From: Candidatus Cloacimonadota bacterium
GTDB lineage: Bacteria > Cloacimonadota > Cloacimonadia > Cloacimonadales > TCS61
NCBI GenBank assembly: GCA_021108055.1
Contig: JAIORR010000020.1
Location: forward strand, 1 to 9,243
DNA: 9,243 bases
Direction of reading: 5' to 3'
Under the pieces are notes generated by a model. That model searched no databases. It was not told the DNA's origin and worked only from the letters and a program-made list of their open reading frames with translations. Position numbers and translations under genes: made by a program. How positions within the stretch are numbered: the first letter of the stretch is position 1; each line of letters opens with the position of its first letter. This document shows positions 1 through 7,745 of the stretch, piece by piece.

Positions 1-1439
1 TCATAATCATCAAGGTAGAAAATCAAAGTATGACTTGCTTCGGTCAGTTCAACTTCAAACGATTTATAGAAGTAACCTCCACCCGCTAATTCGATAATCG
101 CTGTTGCCTGATAAGTTCCCTCGATCACATAAGGTATTTCATATTGTCCGTTCGCATTAGAAACATAACATTCATAGAATCTAGGTCCATCCAGGGTTAT
201 ATATGTCTCTGTGATAGGAGCATTATCTCCAATAACCTGACCTACCACTGCGAATGGCTCCGGACCACCTTCAATATTTATTACAGCTCTCGTTATAACA
301 TTAAAACCGGAAGGCATTCCACCCGGAAGTATGTACCAGCCGTCTTGACTTCCACCCCATCCAAGATTTAAATGATAGGTGTTGTTAGTTTGATTGTAAC
401 CATCACAAACAATTGCATGCCCATAAGGAGAACCGGATTCTATTACTCCGAGAAGAACCGGTTTTGCATTCATCATATTATTTTTGAGATTATTATAAAA
501 AGTTGCATTGATAGAAACAACCAGAGTAGCTGTATCATAATCAAATTTATATATCAGTGCATAAGGAACATCTCCTGTGTAGGCACCGGAACCTTCGGAA
601 GAATAACCCATTTCCACAGAAACACCTGCCGCAAAACTCAGGGCAGCAATCATATCGTTTGTTAGGGGATCATGGTTTTCATAAGCTATTTTTAGTTCAT
701 CGAGATATACATTTAATTCGGGAAAAGACGGAAAATCGTAAGTATTATAATTATCATCAATGTATATGTATGGAGATGTATATTGGGAAACATAATCATC
801 ACTATCACTGAAACTGACATCACCAACATGATAATGATAATTTATGATCTGTGCCATTGCTGTTGCAACGCAACCAACTACACAACGATTCTGTGTTCCC
901 GGATCGATAGGACAGAATGTATTATATGGTACAGGGCTTTGATTCCACTGAGTTTCTACCCAGCCGCCTGTAGAACTATATCCTTCCGGGGGCCATACTT
1001 CATCTCTGTCTCTGGAAGATTCAATATTCTCTTCAAGGTAATCTCTCCATAATTGACTGTTTGCATTCTTCACTTCTTCTGCTGTGAAAGGAATTGCTTC
1101 CAACCTTAATTCCATATCTTTTTTCAGATATTGATAACCAACATTCTGCCAGATATCTTCTGCCACAAAATTGTTGCGAAATGAATATCCTATCACCGGC
1201 GAGATGTCTGAATCGGTTGAAGTTGCTATGAAACCATTCGGTTCCAACATGAATACATAAGATAGCAAAATGCCTTCCGAATTTTTCATTTCATAAACAT
1301 CCGCTATGGCGTGTCCATCTTGACCATTGACTTGAATTAAGAAATCGGCAACATTAAAAGCCTCTTCATAATTGACAGTTCCGGCAGATAAACTTGCCAT
1401 TATAACTACTAAAAACATAAAGGTTAATATCCTTTTCAT
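1..1439 (-). CDS. C10 family (streptopain-like) secreted cysteine protease, C-terminus cut by window edge
   Basis: This is an open frame of 479 codons with no stop before the left edge, so the protein is incomplete at its C-terminus. Residues 1-20 form a signal peptide (Lys-Arg, then a hydrophobic stretch ending ASLSAG). Residues 22 to about 110 look like a C10 propeptide, including PVIGYS at 81-86. The peptidase domain spans about 155-392. It has WNQ with Gln167 as probable oxyanion residue, VGCVATAMAQI with nucleophile Cys190, GHAIVCDGY with His341, and the NLGWGG segment with Trp361. The spacing closely matches streptopain, whose catalytic Cys and His are at 192 and 340 of the precursor. 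From about 397 a beta-sandwich of carboxypeptidase-regulatory type begins, with GQV near its start and NGQYEIP later. The start is supported by GGAGG seven bases upstream. It lies 27 bp after the stop of the T9SS-tailed gene, so co-transcription is likely. A T9SS tail may lie beyond the edge, but this cannot be seen. Confidence 0.92.
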   Translation of the reverse strand, partial: MKRILTFMFLVVIMASLSAGTVNYEEAFNVADFLIQVNGQDGHAIADVYEMKNSEGILLSYVFMLEPNGFIATSTDSDISPVIGYSFRNNFVAEDIWQNVGYQYLKKDMELRLEAIPFTAEEVKNANSQLWRDYLEENIESSRDRDEVWPPEGYSSTGGWVETQWNQSPVPYNTFCPIDPGTQNRCVVGCVATAMAQIINYHYHVGDVSFSDSDDYVSQYTSPYIYIDDNYNTYDFPSFPELNVYLDELKIAYENHDPLTNDMIAALSFAAGVSVEMGYSSEGSGAYTGDVPYALIYKFDYDTATLVVSINATFYNNLKNNMMNAKPVLLGVIESGSPYGHAIVCDGYNQTNNTYHLNLGWGGSQDGWYILPGGMPSGFNVITRAVINIEGGPEPFAVVGQVIGDNAPITETYITLDGPRFYECYVSNANGQYEIPYVIEGTYQATAIIELAGGGYFYKSFEVELTEASHTLIFYLDDY

Positions 1440-1466
1440 AATTTCCTCCAATTTTTTTTAAATTTG

Positions 1467-3806
1467 TTATTTCAACATTAACATTTTCTTTATAATATTT
1501 ATTTCTCCCATTTGGAGCTTATATAAATATATTCCACTTGTTACTTTGCTATTGTTATTGTCAAGCCCATTCCATTTTATGAATTTTATCCCTGTTTCAA
1601 GATCGTCGTCTAAAAGAGTTCTAACAAGTTGTCCTTTGATATTATAAACATTAAGGATTGCTCTGCCATTTGCAGGAATATCCAGTCGTATCGTAGTTTC
1701 CGGATTGAACGGATTGGGATAATTTGAAATGACGGGTCTTTTCATATCAAGAGTGCTTTCATCAATATCTGTTGGATTGCTATCCACGATAGCCCTGATC
1801 ATAATATTTCCCGCATCGACAATTTCCCAGCCATTTTCATCTGTATAGCTGAAACCGGCACTATTTTCATCCAGACCAATAGCAGACAGGTTTTCAAATT
1901 CCTGGATCCCCACAAAGAAACTTCCCGATGAAAATTGAGGTCTGTTCTCTACCGGGATTTCCAGGGTATTCCAACCTTCTATCAGTTCCGATGCAGAAAA
2001 GCTGACAGGTGGATACGGCATTAACACATCTCCGGGAACTCCATTGTTATCATCCCACATTTTCAGAACAAGGGGACCGGAATTTAACTCGTGAATATAA
2101 ATTTCTGCGTGCGTTAACGTCAGGGTTTCACTGTAATAAACCGGTGTAAATTTCACAGCCATACTGTGCAAAGTTCCCACATTAAAACCAGATTCGCTGG
2201 AACCATCATCATTTAAAAGAACGGCTGCCGAACTGTTTGGAACAAATGTGAAAACTTCATTTGAATATGCAGATTCTTCATCGTCAAAAAGGGCAGTGAC
2301 AACATAGTAATTATTTGAATTATTAACAGGATCGGTATGAATGAATGTGGTATCCGTAACGGTATTTATAAGTTCAAAACATCCGCAACTTTCACCTGAA
2401 AAATAAATATTATAACCTGTAATATCTCTGCTTGCCGGAGTATTCCATTTCAGTTCAACACTAAGATCTTCCAGCAGTTCTACCGAAAGATTTTCTGGTG
2501 GGAACCCGGAATAGATTACGTTGCGGATCATAATATTATCGATATGAATCCCAGAAGTTTCCGGTGTATTCTCATTTGAATGAAAGCCGATTCGCAATTT
2601 GATATTTTTCCCGGATAGAACAGAAATATCATTGTATCCCTGCCAGCCTTCGGAAAAGAGAGACCATTCGTTTACAGAACCAGTGAAAACAACATCTGTT
2701 CCGTTTGGCTCTCCGGTTGGGTTCGAGATCGAATTCCAGCTCGTCCACCATGTCATCCATGGATTTGAACAATAATAACTGATCTCAACAGAAAAATAAT
2801 CACAATCCGGAAACAGAATATCATCGAACTCGGTTTTTACGAACATATCAAAAAAAATAAGACCATCAGCAGGAAGTGTTATCGAGGGACTAATGATATA
2901 ATTTTGCATATTGGGATTATAAGTTCCCGTATCCGGATCGAAGCAACCGTATGCATGAGACGGTGACGGTGCTGAAGTATCATCAAAAATGTGCCAGAGG
3001 TTACCGCCAACTACAGTATTTGAAAAAGCATTAAAGCCTGTCTCATCTTCCCCATCATTTGTAAAAACATCTGCAACGTTGATGTTGTCAACGAAGACAC
3101 CGGTAAATTCCGGATTAGAAGCCGTCGATGTATTCGGATCGGAAGCAAATGCAAAACTGATGATGATATTTTGTCCAAGATAAGAATCCGGAATTGTGAC
3201 GGTGGTAGTTATCCAGTCTGTTGAACCACCCCAGCCGGGAATCCCGGGAATTCCATCAATATCTTCACCATGTTCAAAACCGAAACTGTACATACTTGAA
3301 CTGTTATACGCAGGAATGCAGTCAGTAAGAATTTCAGCTTCTTCATAATCCTGCTCGGAAGTTCGGATGCGGATATTAAAACCATCCCATCCATTAAAAT
3401 TTTCATACTCACCAAGTTCTTCAATTGCTCTGTATTGCTCAAAAGTTAAAGTTAACTCTCCGGAATTGGGGAGTGTGATTACCGGAGTGTCCAGAATCTG
3501 ATACCAACTATCGAGATAGCCTCCGTCCGGTTCTATTTCGACATCTGCCATTCGCCATGATTTTCCGGAACCACCAAATGCATTAAAGGTGCCGGTGAAC
3601 CAGAAAGAGCCGGGATCGGTTATATCTGTCGATATCCAATCTGTTGATCCTGCTTCAAAGTTTTCTTCATAGGTTATGATCTCTTCACGAGCAGGATCGG
3701 GAATAGAGGAATTATACGGATCGAATTTCACGATCTTATCATATTCGGAAGCAAACGAATATGTAATAAAAGATATACATATAAGCATCCAACCAATCTT
3801 TTTCAT
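1467..3806 (-). CDS. Secreted multi-domain surface protein with T9SS type A C-terminal sorting domain
   Basis: The gene encodes 779 residues. A signal peptide occupies about 1-20 (MKKIGWMLIC..., cleavage near SFA). Two related jelly-roll modules of MAM or choice-of-anchor J type follow, at about 45-245 and 247-431. Each has a DTPVITLP or SPSITLP strand and ends in a GVFVDNI or GIHIDNI strand. A fibronectin type III domain lies at about 435-520 (PPENLSVELL, LKWNTP, GYNIYF, YYVVTA). A further beta-rich domain spans about 528-674. A T9SS type A sorting domain occupies about 692-779, with ISNYPNPFNPETTIRL, a YNIKGQLVRTL strand, and a SGIYLYKL strand close to the end. No enzymatic motif is visible, so adhesion or cell-surface binding is an inference. 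The upstream in-frame ATG at 3819-3821 overlaps the GAGAGG ribosome-binding site and is rejected. The next gene downstream is the C10 protease, 27 bp away. Confidence 0.9.
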   Translation of the reverse strand: MKKIGWMLICISFITYSFASEYDKIVKFDPYNSSIPDPAREEIITYEENFEAGSTDWISTDITDPGSFWFTGTFNAFGGSGKSWRMADVEIEPDGGYLDSWYQILDTPVITLPNSGELTLTFEQYRAIEELGEYENFNGWDGFNIRIRTSEQDYEEAEILTDCIPAYNSSSMYSFGFEHGEDIDGIPGIPGWGGSTDWITTTVTIPDSYLGQNIIISFAFASDPNTSTASNPEFTGVFVDNINVADVFTNDGEDETGFNAFSNTVVGGNLWHIFDDTSAPSPSHAYGCFDPDTGTYNPNMQNYIISPSITLPADGLIFFDMFVKTEFDDILFPDCDYFSVEISYYCSNPWMTWWTSWNSISNPTGEPNGTDVVFTGSVNEWSLFSEGWQGYNDISVLSGKNIKLRIGFHSNENTPETSGIHIDNIMIRNVIYSGFPPENLSVELLEDLSVELKWNTPASRDITGYNIYFSGESCGCFELINTVTDTTFIHTDPVNNSNNYYVVTALFDDEESAYSNEVFTFVPNSSAAVLLNDDGSSESGFNVGTLHSMAVKFTPVYYSETLTLTHAEIYIHELNSGPLVLKMWDDNNGVPGDVLMPYPPVSFSASELIEGWNTLEIPVENRPQFSSGSFFVGIQEFENLSAIGLDENSAGFSYTDENGWEIVDAGNIMIRAIVDSNPTDIDESTLDMKRPVISNYPNPFNPETTIRLDIPANGRAILNVYNIKGQLVRTLLDDDLETGIKFIKWNGLDNNNSKVTSGIYLYKLQMGEINIIKKMLMLK

Positions 3807-3813
3807 ATAATTT

Positions 3814-3819
3814 CCTCTC
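3814..3819 (-). promoter_or_regulatory. Ribosome-binding site that fixes the start of the T9SS-tailed protein
   Basis: On the minus strand GAGAGG is followed by seven bases and then ATG at 3806. An alternative ATG at 3821 overlaps this site and would put MRGNY ahead of the signal peptide. The MKKIGW start gives a standard signal peptide, so it is preferred. Confidence 0.75.
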
Positions 3820-3852
3820 ATTCTATAATACTTTGAAAAACATATGCATTAT

Positions 3853-4851
3853 TTATTCCATTGAGGAGATATATTTAACAAGGTCAACTATTCGACATGA
3901 ATATCCCCATTCGTTATCATACCAGCTTAATATTTTAATGAAATTTCCTTTAACCATGGTAACTCCGGAATCAAAAACAGAAGAATACGAATTTCCGATA
4001 ATATCGGTAGAAACGAGTGGTTCTTCGGAGTATTCCAGGATACCTTTGAGATATGTTTGAGAAGCTTTTTTCATCAAATCGTTTATTTCTTCTCTGGTTG
4101 TTTCTTTATCCACAACGATGCAAACATCGACGAGGGATGCATTTGGAGTTGGAACTCTAACAGCCATTCCATCGATCTTTCCTTTCAATTCGGGAATAAC
4201 TTTTCCTGTGGCAGATGCAGCACCTGTAGTCGTTGGCACGATATTTAGAGCAGCTGCTCTGGCTCTTCTGAGATCACTATGGGGATAATCGAGAAGTCTC
4301 TGATCCATTGTATAGGAATGTATTGTAGTCATAAAGGCAGATGAAACCTTGAAATTATCTGTGATTACTTTCATTACTGGAGCAAGGCAGTTTGTTGTGC
4401 AGGAAGCATTGGAAATTATCTTGTGCTCCGGTTTCAATATTTCACTGTTCACACCCAGAACCACCGTTGCATCTACTTCATCTTTTGCAGGAGCAGAGAT
4501 TATCACTTTTTTTGCACCGGCAGTAAGATGCTTCGATGCACCTTCTTTTGTTCGGAAAACACCTGTAGATTCTACAACCACATCGATATTCAATTCTTTC
4601 CAAGGCAATTTTTCGGGATCTCTTTCTGCAAAAATCTTTATCTCTTTTCCATTTACAATGATAGCGTTCTCGATAGTTTTTACTTCATATTTATAGGTCC
4701 CGTGCACTGAATCTCGTTTCAAAAGGTGAGCCAGTGTTTTTGCATCTGTCAGGTCATTTATTGCAGAGATGTTAAAATCTTTTTGATCAAAAAGTTCTCT
4801 GAACACAAGTCTTCCGATTCTTCCAAAACCGTTAATTGCTACATTTCTCAT
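3853..4851 (-). CDS. gap: Type I glyceraldehyde-3-phosphate dehydrogenase, NAD-dependent
   Basis: This enzyme converts glyceraldehyde 3-phosphate, NAD and phosphate to 1,3-bisphosphoglycerate in cytoplasmic glycolysis. The length of 332 residues is normal for the family. The NAD fold starts with INGFGRIGR at 6-14. Asp33 in the IND segment binds the adenosine ribose and favours NAD over NADP. The catalytic motif SNASCTTNCLAP gives Cys151, and His178 lies in TTIHSY. DYPHSDLRRARAAA at 188-201 and PTTTGAASA are phosphate and S-loop segments of the bacterial type. YDNEWGYS near the C-terminus is also canonical. A small deviation is Met182 in SYTMDQ, where many bacterial enzymes have Asn. GAGGAG sits five bases before the start codon. 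The aldolase gene lies upstream on the same strand, so the two form a glycolytic pair. No terminator is recognisable before the T9SS-tailed gene, whose start is 46 bp beyond the stop. Confidence 0.98.
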   Translation of the reverse strand: MRNVAINGFGRIGRLVFRELFDQKDFNISAINDLTDAKTLAHLLKRDSVHGTYKYEVKTIENAIIVNGKEIKIFAERDPEKLPWKELNIDVVVESTGVFRTKEGASKHLTAGAKKVIISAPAKDEVDATVVLGVNSEILKPEHKIISNASCTTNCLAPVMKVITDNFKVSSAFMTTIHSYTMDQRLLDYPHSDLRRARAAALNIVPTTTGAASATGKVIPELKGKIDGMAVRVPTPNASLVDVCIVVDKETTREEINDLMKKASQTYLKGILEYSEEPLVSTDIIGNSYSSVFDSGVTMVKGNFIKILSWYDNEWGYSCRIVDLVKYISSME

Positions 4852-4866
4852 TTTTACTCCTCGTTT

Positions 4867-4938
4867 GCCACTAAGAACACAAAGTAACGCTAAGAATATT
4901 TTTATTAATTTTAGTGCATCTTTGTGAACTTTTGCGGC
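4867..4938. repeat. Imperfect palindromic intergenic repeat in the gap leader
   Basis: The left arm begins GCCACTAAGAACACAAAG, and the right arm read on the opposite strand begins GCCGCAAAAGTTCACAAAG. The arms share GCC and CACAAAG exactly. The inner parts (CGCTAAGAAT against GCACTAAAAT) also pair with mismatches around an A/T-rich centre. The element fills more than half of the 126-bp gap between the aldolase stop and the gap start. It ends four bases before the GAGGAG ribosome-binding site, so a transcript crossing it could fold into a long hairpin in the gap leader. From memory, similar CACTAAGACACAAAG-type palindromes are scattered between genes in many environmental bacterial genomes. 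Only one copy is visible here, so calling it a dispersed family member is an inference. Confidence 0.6.
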
Positions 4939-4977
4939 TTATTTACATTTTTGATTTCTATCATTTTTATTATTTAT

Positions 4978-5952
4978 TTATAGTAAAATTGATTTTCCTG
5001 CACTGCCGGTAATTTGTACTAATTCTTCCACGGCATTCTGCATCAGTGTTTCACTTTTCACGAGCCATTTTCTGGGATCAAAACGTTTTTTATCCGGAAT
5101 ATATTCGCTTTCTGAAATATCTGTCGGTCTTACGATAGCATCACTTTCTTTTTCCCAGTATTTTTGTACAGCGGCTGCAAATTCCATTTGATAGCGTGTG
5201 TCTTTATTAATTTTTACTACACCGTTCTTAATTGCATCTATCTGCTGTTTTGCGGTGAGTCCGGAAGCACCATGAAGAACAATTCCCGTTTCCACGTTAT
5301 TGGCAATTAACAAATTATCGATTTCTTTTATCAGGTCTAATTTCAGAGTAACCTGTGCACCTTTGGTCACACCGTGATTTGTGCCAACAGAAGCAGCAAA
5401 GAGGTCAACATTAGTTTTTTGAACATATTCCAGAGCTTCTTCCGGTCTTGTATAAAGTTCGGTATCAGAAACTATTTCGTCTTCGGCACCTTTGATATAG
5501 CCGATCTCGCCTTCAACAAGTACGCCATGTTTATGAGCAATTTTCACAACTTCCGAAGAGATGCGGATATTTTCTTCAAATTCTTCTTTGGAAGCATCTA
5601 TCATCACGGAAGAAACCAGATCATTTTCGATACAGTAAACAATGAAATCAAAGTAATTTGGAGTAGCGTGGTCTATGTGTAATCCTACTCCGGAATTCCT
5701 GAACTGGCTGGATAGTATCTTTATCATCGAGGAAATCAACTGTGCGCCAATTTCCATATTCTGTGTATTTCCGGCTGCATATTTCACAGCACCGGAACTC
5801 ATCTGCAGCAGTCCGTCAGATCTCTGTGCTTCATAACCCTGAAGTACACCACGAACAGCACTGTCGAACACAACATTGGAAGCAATGATCCCGAATCGTT
5901 GTTTTTTTGCTTTCAGAAAAACTTCCTTTAATTTATCTCCTCTAAAGAACAT
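4978..5952 (-). CDS. fba: Class II (metal-dependent) fructose-bisphosphate aldolase
   Basis: This enzyme cleaves fructose 1,6-bisphosphate to dihydroxyacetone phosphate and glyceraldehyde 3-phosphate, the substrate of the neighbouring dehydrogenase. It is a cytoplasmic TIM barrel of 324 residues. GLHIDHA gives catalytic Asp94 and zinc ligand His95. GEIG gives Glu149. SVGTNHG gives zinc ligand His193 and LHGASG gives His227. NKDTRYQ at 249-255 is the substrate-binding Asn/Asp segment. The C-terminal FDPRKWL resembles the longer E. coli/yeast-like aldolases more than the short GatY/KbaY forms, but a related ketose-bisphosphate aldolase with another sugar specificity cannot be excluded. The start at 5952 (MFFRGDKL) is chosen because GGGAGG lies five bases upstream. 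The in-frame ATG at 5991 falls inside the preceding terminator hairpin. The gap gene follows after 126 bp. Confidence 0.94.
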   Translation of the reverse strand: MFFRGDKLKEVFLKAKKQRFGIIASNVVFDSAVRGVLQGYEAQRSDGLLQMSSGAVKYAAGNTQNMEIGAQLISSMIKILSSQFRNSGVGLHIDHATPNYFDFIVYCIENDLVSSVMIDASKEEFEENIRISSEVVKIAHKHGVLVEGEIGYIKGAEDEIVSDTELYTRPEEALEYVQKTNVDLFAASVGTNHGVTKGAQVTLKLDLIKEIDNLLIANNVETGIVLHGASGLTAKQQIDAIKNGVVKINKDTRYQMEFAAAVQKYWEKESDAIVRPTDISESEYIPDKKRFDPRKWLVKSETLMQNAVEELVQITGSAGKSILL

Positions 5953-5957
5953 AATAT

Positions 5958-5963
5958 CCTCCC
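5958..5963 (-). promoter_or_regulatory. Ribosome-binding site that fixes the aldolase start
   Basis: On the minus strand GGGAGG is followed by ATATT and then ATG at 5952. This is the strongest Shine-Dalgarno match in the leader. It removes the 13-residue extension that would come from the ATG at 5991, which sits in the terminator hairpin. Confidence 0.8.
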
Positions 5964-5974
5964 TTATTAAAATT

Positions 5975-6003
5975 TTTACAGCATTTAACAAAAACTAAGT
6001 CAA
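5975..6003 (-). promoter_or_regulatory. Candidate aldolase promoter whose -35 lies in the terminator stem
   Basis: On the minus strand TTGACT (6003-5998) is followed by a 17-base spacer and TGTAAA (5980-5975). The TG two bases upstream of the -10 gives an extended -10 (TGCTGTAAA). The predicted start of transcription near 5968 leaves a leader of only about 16 bases, just enough for the GGGAGG site. The -10 matches four of six consensus bases. The sigma-factor preference of this lineage is unknown to me, so this is a weak call. Confidence 0.3.
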
Positions 6004-6026
6004 GCTGTTATGCTTGACTTAGTTTT
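5991..6026 (-). terminator. Intrinsic terminator after the SurA/PpiC-like gene
   Basis: A perfect 15-bp inverted repeat, AAAACTAAGTCAAGC against GCTTGACTTAGTTTT, surrounds a six-base loop. On the minus strand it starts 19 bases after the stop of the folding-factor gene, has an A-run before the stem, and reads into TTTTTGTT after it. This is the form expected of a rho-independent terminator. The stem ends in A/T pairs and has A-runs and T-runs on both sides, so weak activity in the other direction is possible. No plus-strand gene ends here. Confidence 0.82.
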
Positions 6027-6044
6027 AAAAAAACCATTCAGGTA

Positions 6045-7745
6045 CTATTGATCACTTGATTCGAAATTCTCAATCATATCGCTTTTACCTTCCAGTTCGG
6101 AGATCATAAATCTGGCAGATTCGTGAAGGTCTCCTTCCGGGAATTTATCGATCAGTTCATTGAATATCTCCAGAGCTTTTTCTTTATCTTTAAGCTCTTC
6201 CGCATAGAGAAAGCCTTTCATGAAGAAAGCTTTATAATCGTCAGAATTATTTACATGATATTTGATTATTTCGTCATAATAATAGATGGCATCATTAAAT
6301 CTTTTCTTCTTTTGTGCTTCTTCAGCTTTGTTGAAATATTCTTCTGCGGTTAGTTTAACGATCATTTTTTCAGGGAATTTTTCGAGATTATATTTTGTTT
6401 CCAGTTCAGCAGAAACAGCTTCAAATTTTTCTTTTGAAAGATTCTTCTGCATTTGGGATTTTATTCTATCTTTGATCTCTACAAAAGGTGTTGCTTTTGC
6501 TTCATGATCTTCCAATAACCTGAAGAATACAAAAACGTCTTTGGAATTCTTAAATACTTTTGAAAGTTTACCGAATTCTGCTTCCCAGATCATATTGGAA
6601 TAGACTTCATCTTTTCCAATACCAGGAACAATCCCGTTTTTATAAATATGATCGAGTTCGCCGTTCTTTGCAGTATAGACAGAATTTTCTTCTATAAGCT
6701 TGGAAATAGCTTCTTCATCGTTCTTCTTTATATATTTTTTTACAAGTTTACGTTTTTTCTTTGCAGTCGCCTGTGAATCAAATCCAAAAACCTGTATCTT
6801 TCTGTATGCTTTGGAACTGAATTGGTCGATATTTTCGTGGTAATATGCTTCGATATTTTCATCACTGTAACCTATGGTTTCTACTACAAGTTTATTATAA
6901 GTTGTCCTCAGCATCATATTTCTTTTTATCTGCTCAACTATTTCCTTCACGTATTCATTTTCTTCATATCCTTTTTCAGATGCGGCGTAGTAAAATATAT
7001 CCAGTTCAACTTTGTTCTCGATATATTTTTTCAGGTCTTCATTAGTCTTCAAAGCAATTTTATTATTTTGCGGAATGAATTCGTAGGAATCTATGAGATC
7101 TCCGATTGTCTTTTCCATTTCCGGTTTGGAACTGACAACATATTTCTTTTCTGCATTAACTCGATTGCTATCGATATTTGAAAGATTAAAAGAATCCAGA
7201 ACAGAATAAACGATCTCGACATTATAGCTTTTAATTAGTTCATTCTTCTTATCTTCCATTAAATGTTTTTCTTTTTCAGGACGCAATCTTCTTTCGATAT
7301 CTACTTCAGATTCTTCGTATGTCCTATCTTTGAACATATCAGAATTTTCTGTATAATATGTTTTTTTCTCGTCGGCTGTAAAGGAAATCCCTTCTTTAAA
7401 CAGCTCCTTTTTGTATTCTCCAAAATAAACTGATTTGATCTGGTTCTCTATTCTACTATAGAATCCATCCTCATGTTCAACGTTCAGGGCAACAGCTTCC
7501 AGAAAAAATAATTCTTCTGTACATATCATATCCAGAAGATTTTTCTTACCTTCGTTCGAGGTATATCGGGATTGATACATCGGTGGTATTTTACTTATTC
7601 TATCTTCAATATCTCCCATTGTGATCTTACCACCCTCAAATTCTGCAATGACGGTTTCTCTAGGAATCTCTTTTGAAATTATTATTAATGGTATTAAAAA
7701 AATTAATGCAAATGTGATTATTTTTAAATTCTTCTTCCTGAACAT
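6045..7745 (-). CDS. SurA/PpiC-like periplasmic folding factor with C-terminal TPR-like repeats
   Basis: The gene encodes 566 residues. Residues 8-24 are a hydrophobic signal or anchor after a basic FRKKN start, with no lipobox cysteine. Residues 30 to about 310 are helical and charged, like the N-terminal chaperone part of SurA/PrsA proteins (VIAEFEGGKITMGDIEDRI). Residues 315 to about 410 have the outline of a parvulin prolyl isomerase, with GELDHIYKNGIVPGIG, an EAEFGKLSKVF segment, and a final VFVFFRLLED strand. The histidines usual in HIL and GYHI positions are replaced (KIQVFGF and DVFVFFRL), so isomerase activity is doubtful and a pure chaperone role is plausible. Residues 466 to about 550 contain two TPR-like units (EYFNKAEEAQKKKRFNDAIYYY region and EKALEIFNELIDKFP), as in YfiO/BamD or YbgF-type proteins. 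GAGAGG precedes the start by eight bases. It appears to be transcribed alone and ends at the 5991-6026 terminator. Confidence 0.8.
   Translation of the reverse strand: MFRKKNLKIITFALIFLIPLIIISKEIPRETVIAEFEGGKITMGDIEDRISKIPPMYQSRYTSNEGKKNLLDMICTEELFFLEAVALNVEHEDGFYSRIENQIKSVYFGEYKKELFKEGISFTADEKKTYYTENSDMFKDRTYEESEVDIERRLRPEKEKHLMEDKKNELIKSYNVEIVYSVLDSFNLSNIDSNRVNAEKKYVVSSKPEMEKTIGDLIDSYEFIPQNNKIALKTNEDLKKYIENKVELDIFYYAASEKGYEENEYVKEIVEQIKRNMMLRTTYNKLVVETIGYSDENIEAYYHENIDQFSSKAYRKIQVFGFDSQATAKKKRKLVKKYIKKNDEEAISKLIEENSVYTAKNGELDHIYKNGIVPGIGKDEVYSNMIWEAEFGKLSKVFKNSKDVFVFFRLLEDHEAKATPFVEIKDRIKSQMQKNLSKEKFEAVSAELETKYNLEKFPEKMIVKLTAEEYFNKAEEAQKKKRFNDAIYYYDEIIKYHVNNSDDYKAFFMKGFLYAEELKDKEKALEIFNELIDKFPEGDLHESARFMISELEGKSDMIENFESSDQ

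Noticed and set aside
144..1052. Plus-strand open frames opposite the C10 protease
   Set aside because: They lie antisense to a gene with a clear signal peptide, propeptide and catalytic motifs, and their translations have no recognisable domain or ribosome-binding site.
3807..3852. A terminator or promoter between gap and the T9SS-tailed gene
   Set aside because: Only an unconvincing ATAAT/ATTAT pairing and a TATTAT without a matching -35 are visible.
3833..4710. Several plus-strand open frames opposite the gap gene
   Set aside because: They are shadows of a strongly conserved enzyme on the other strand and show no protein-like features of their own.
5953..5991. A 13-residue N-terminal extension of the aldolase from the ATG at 5991
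   Set aside because: That ATG lies in the terminator hairpin and has no good ribosome-binding site, whereas GGGAGG precedes the start at 5952.
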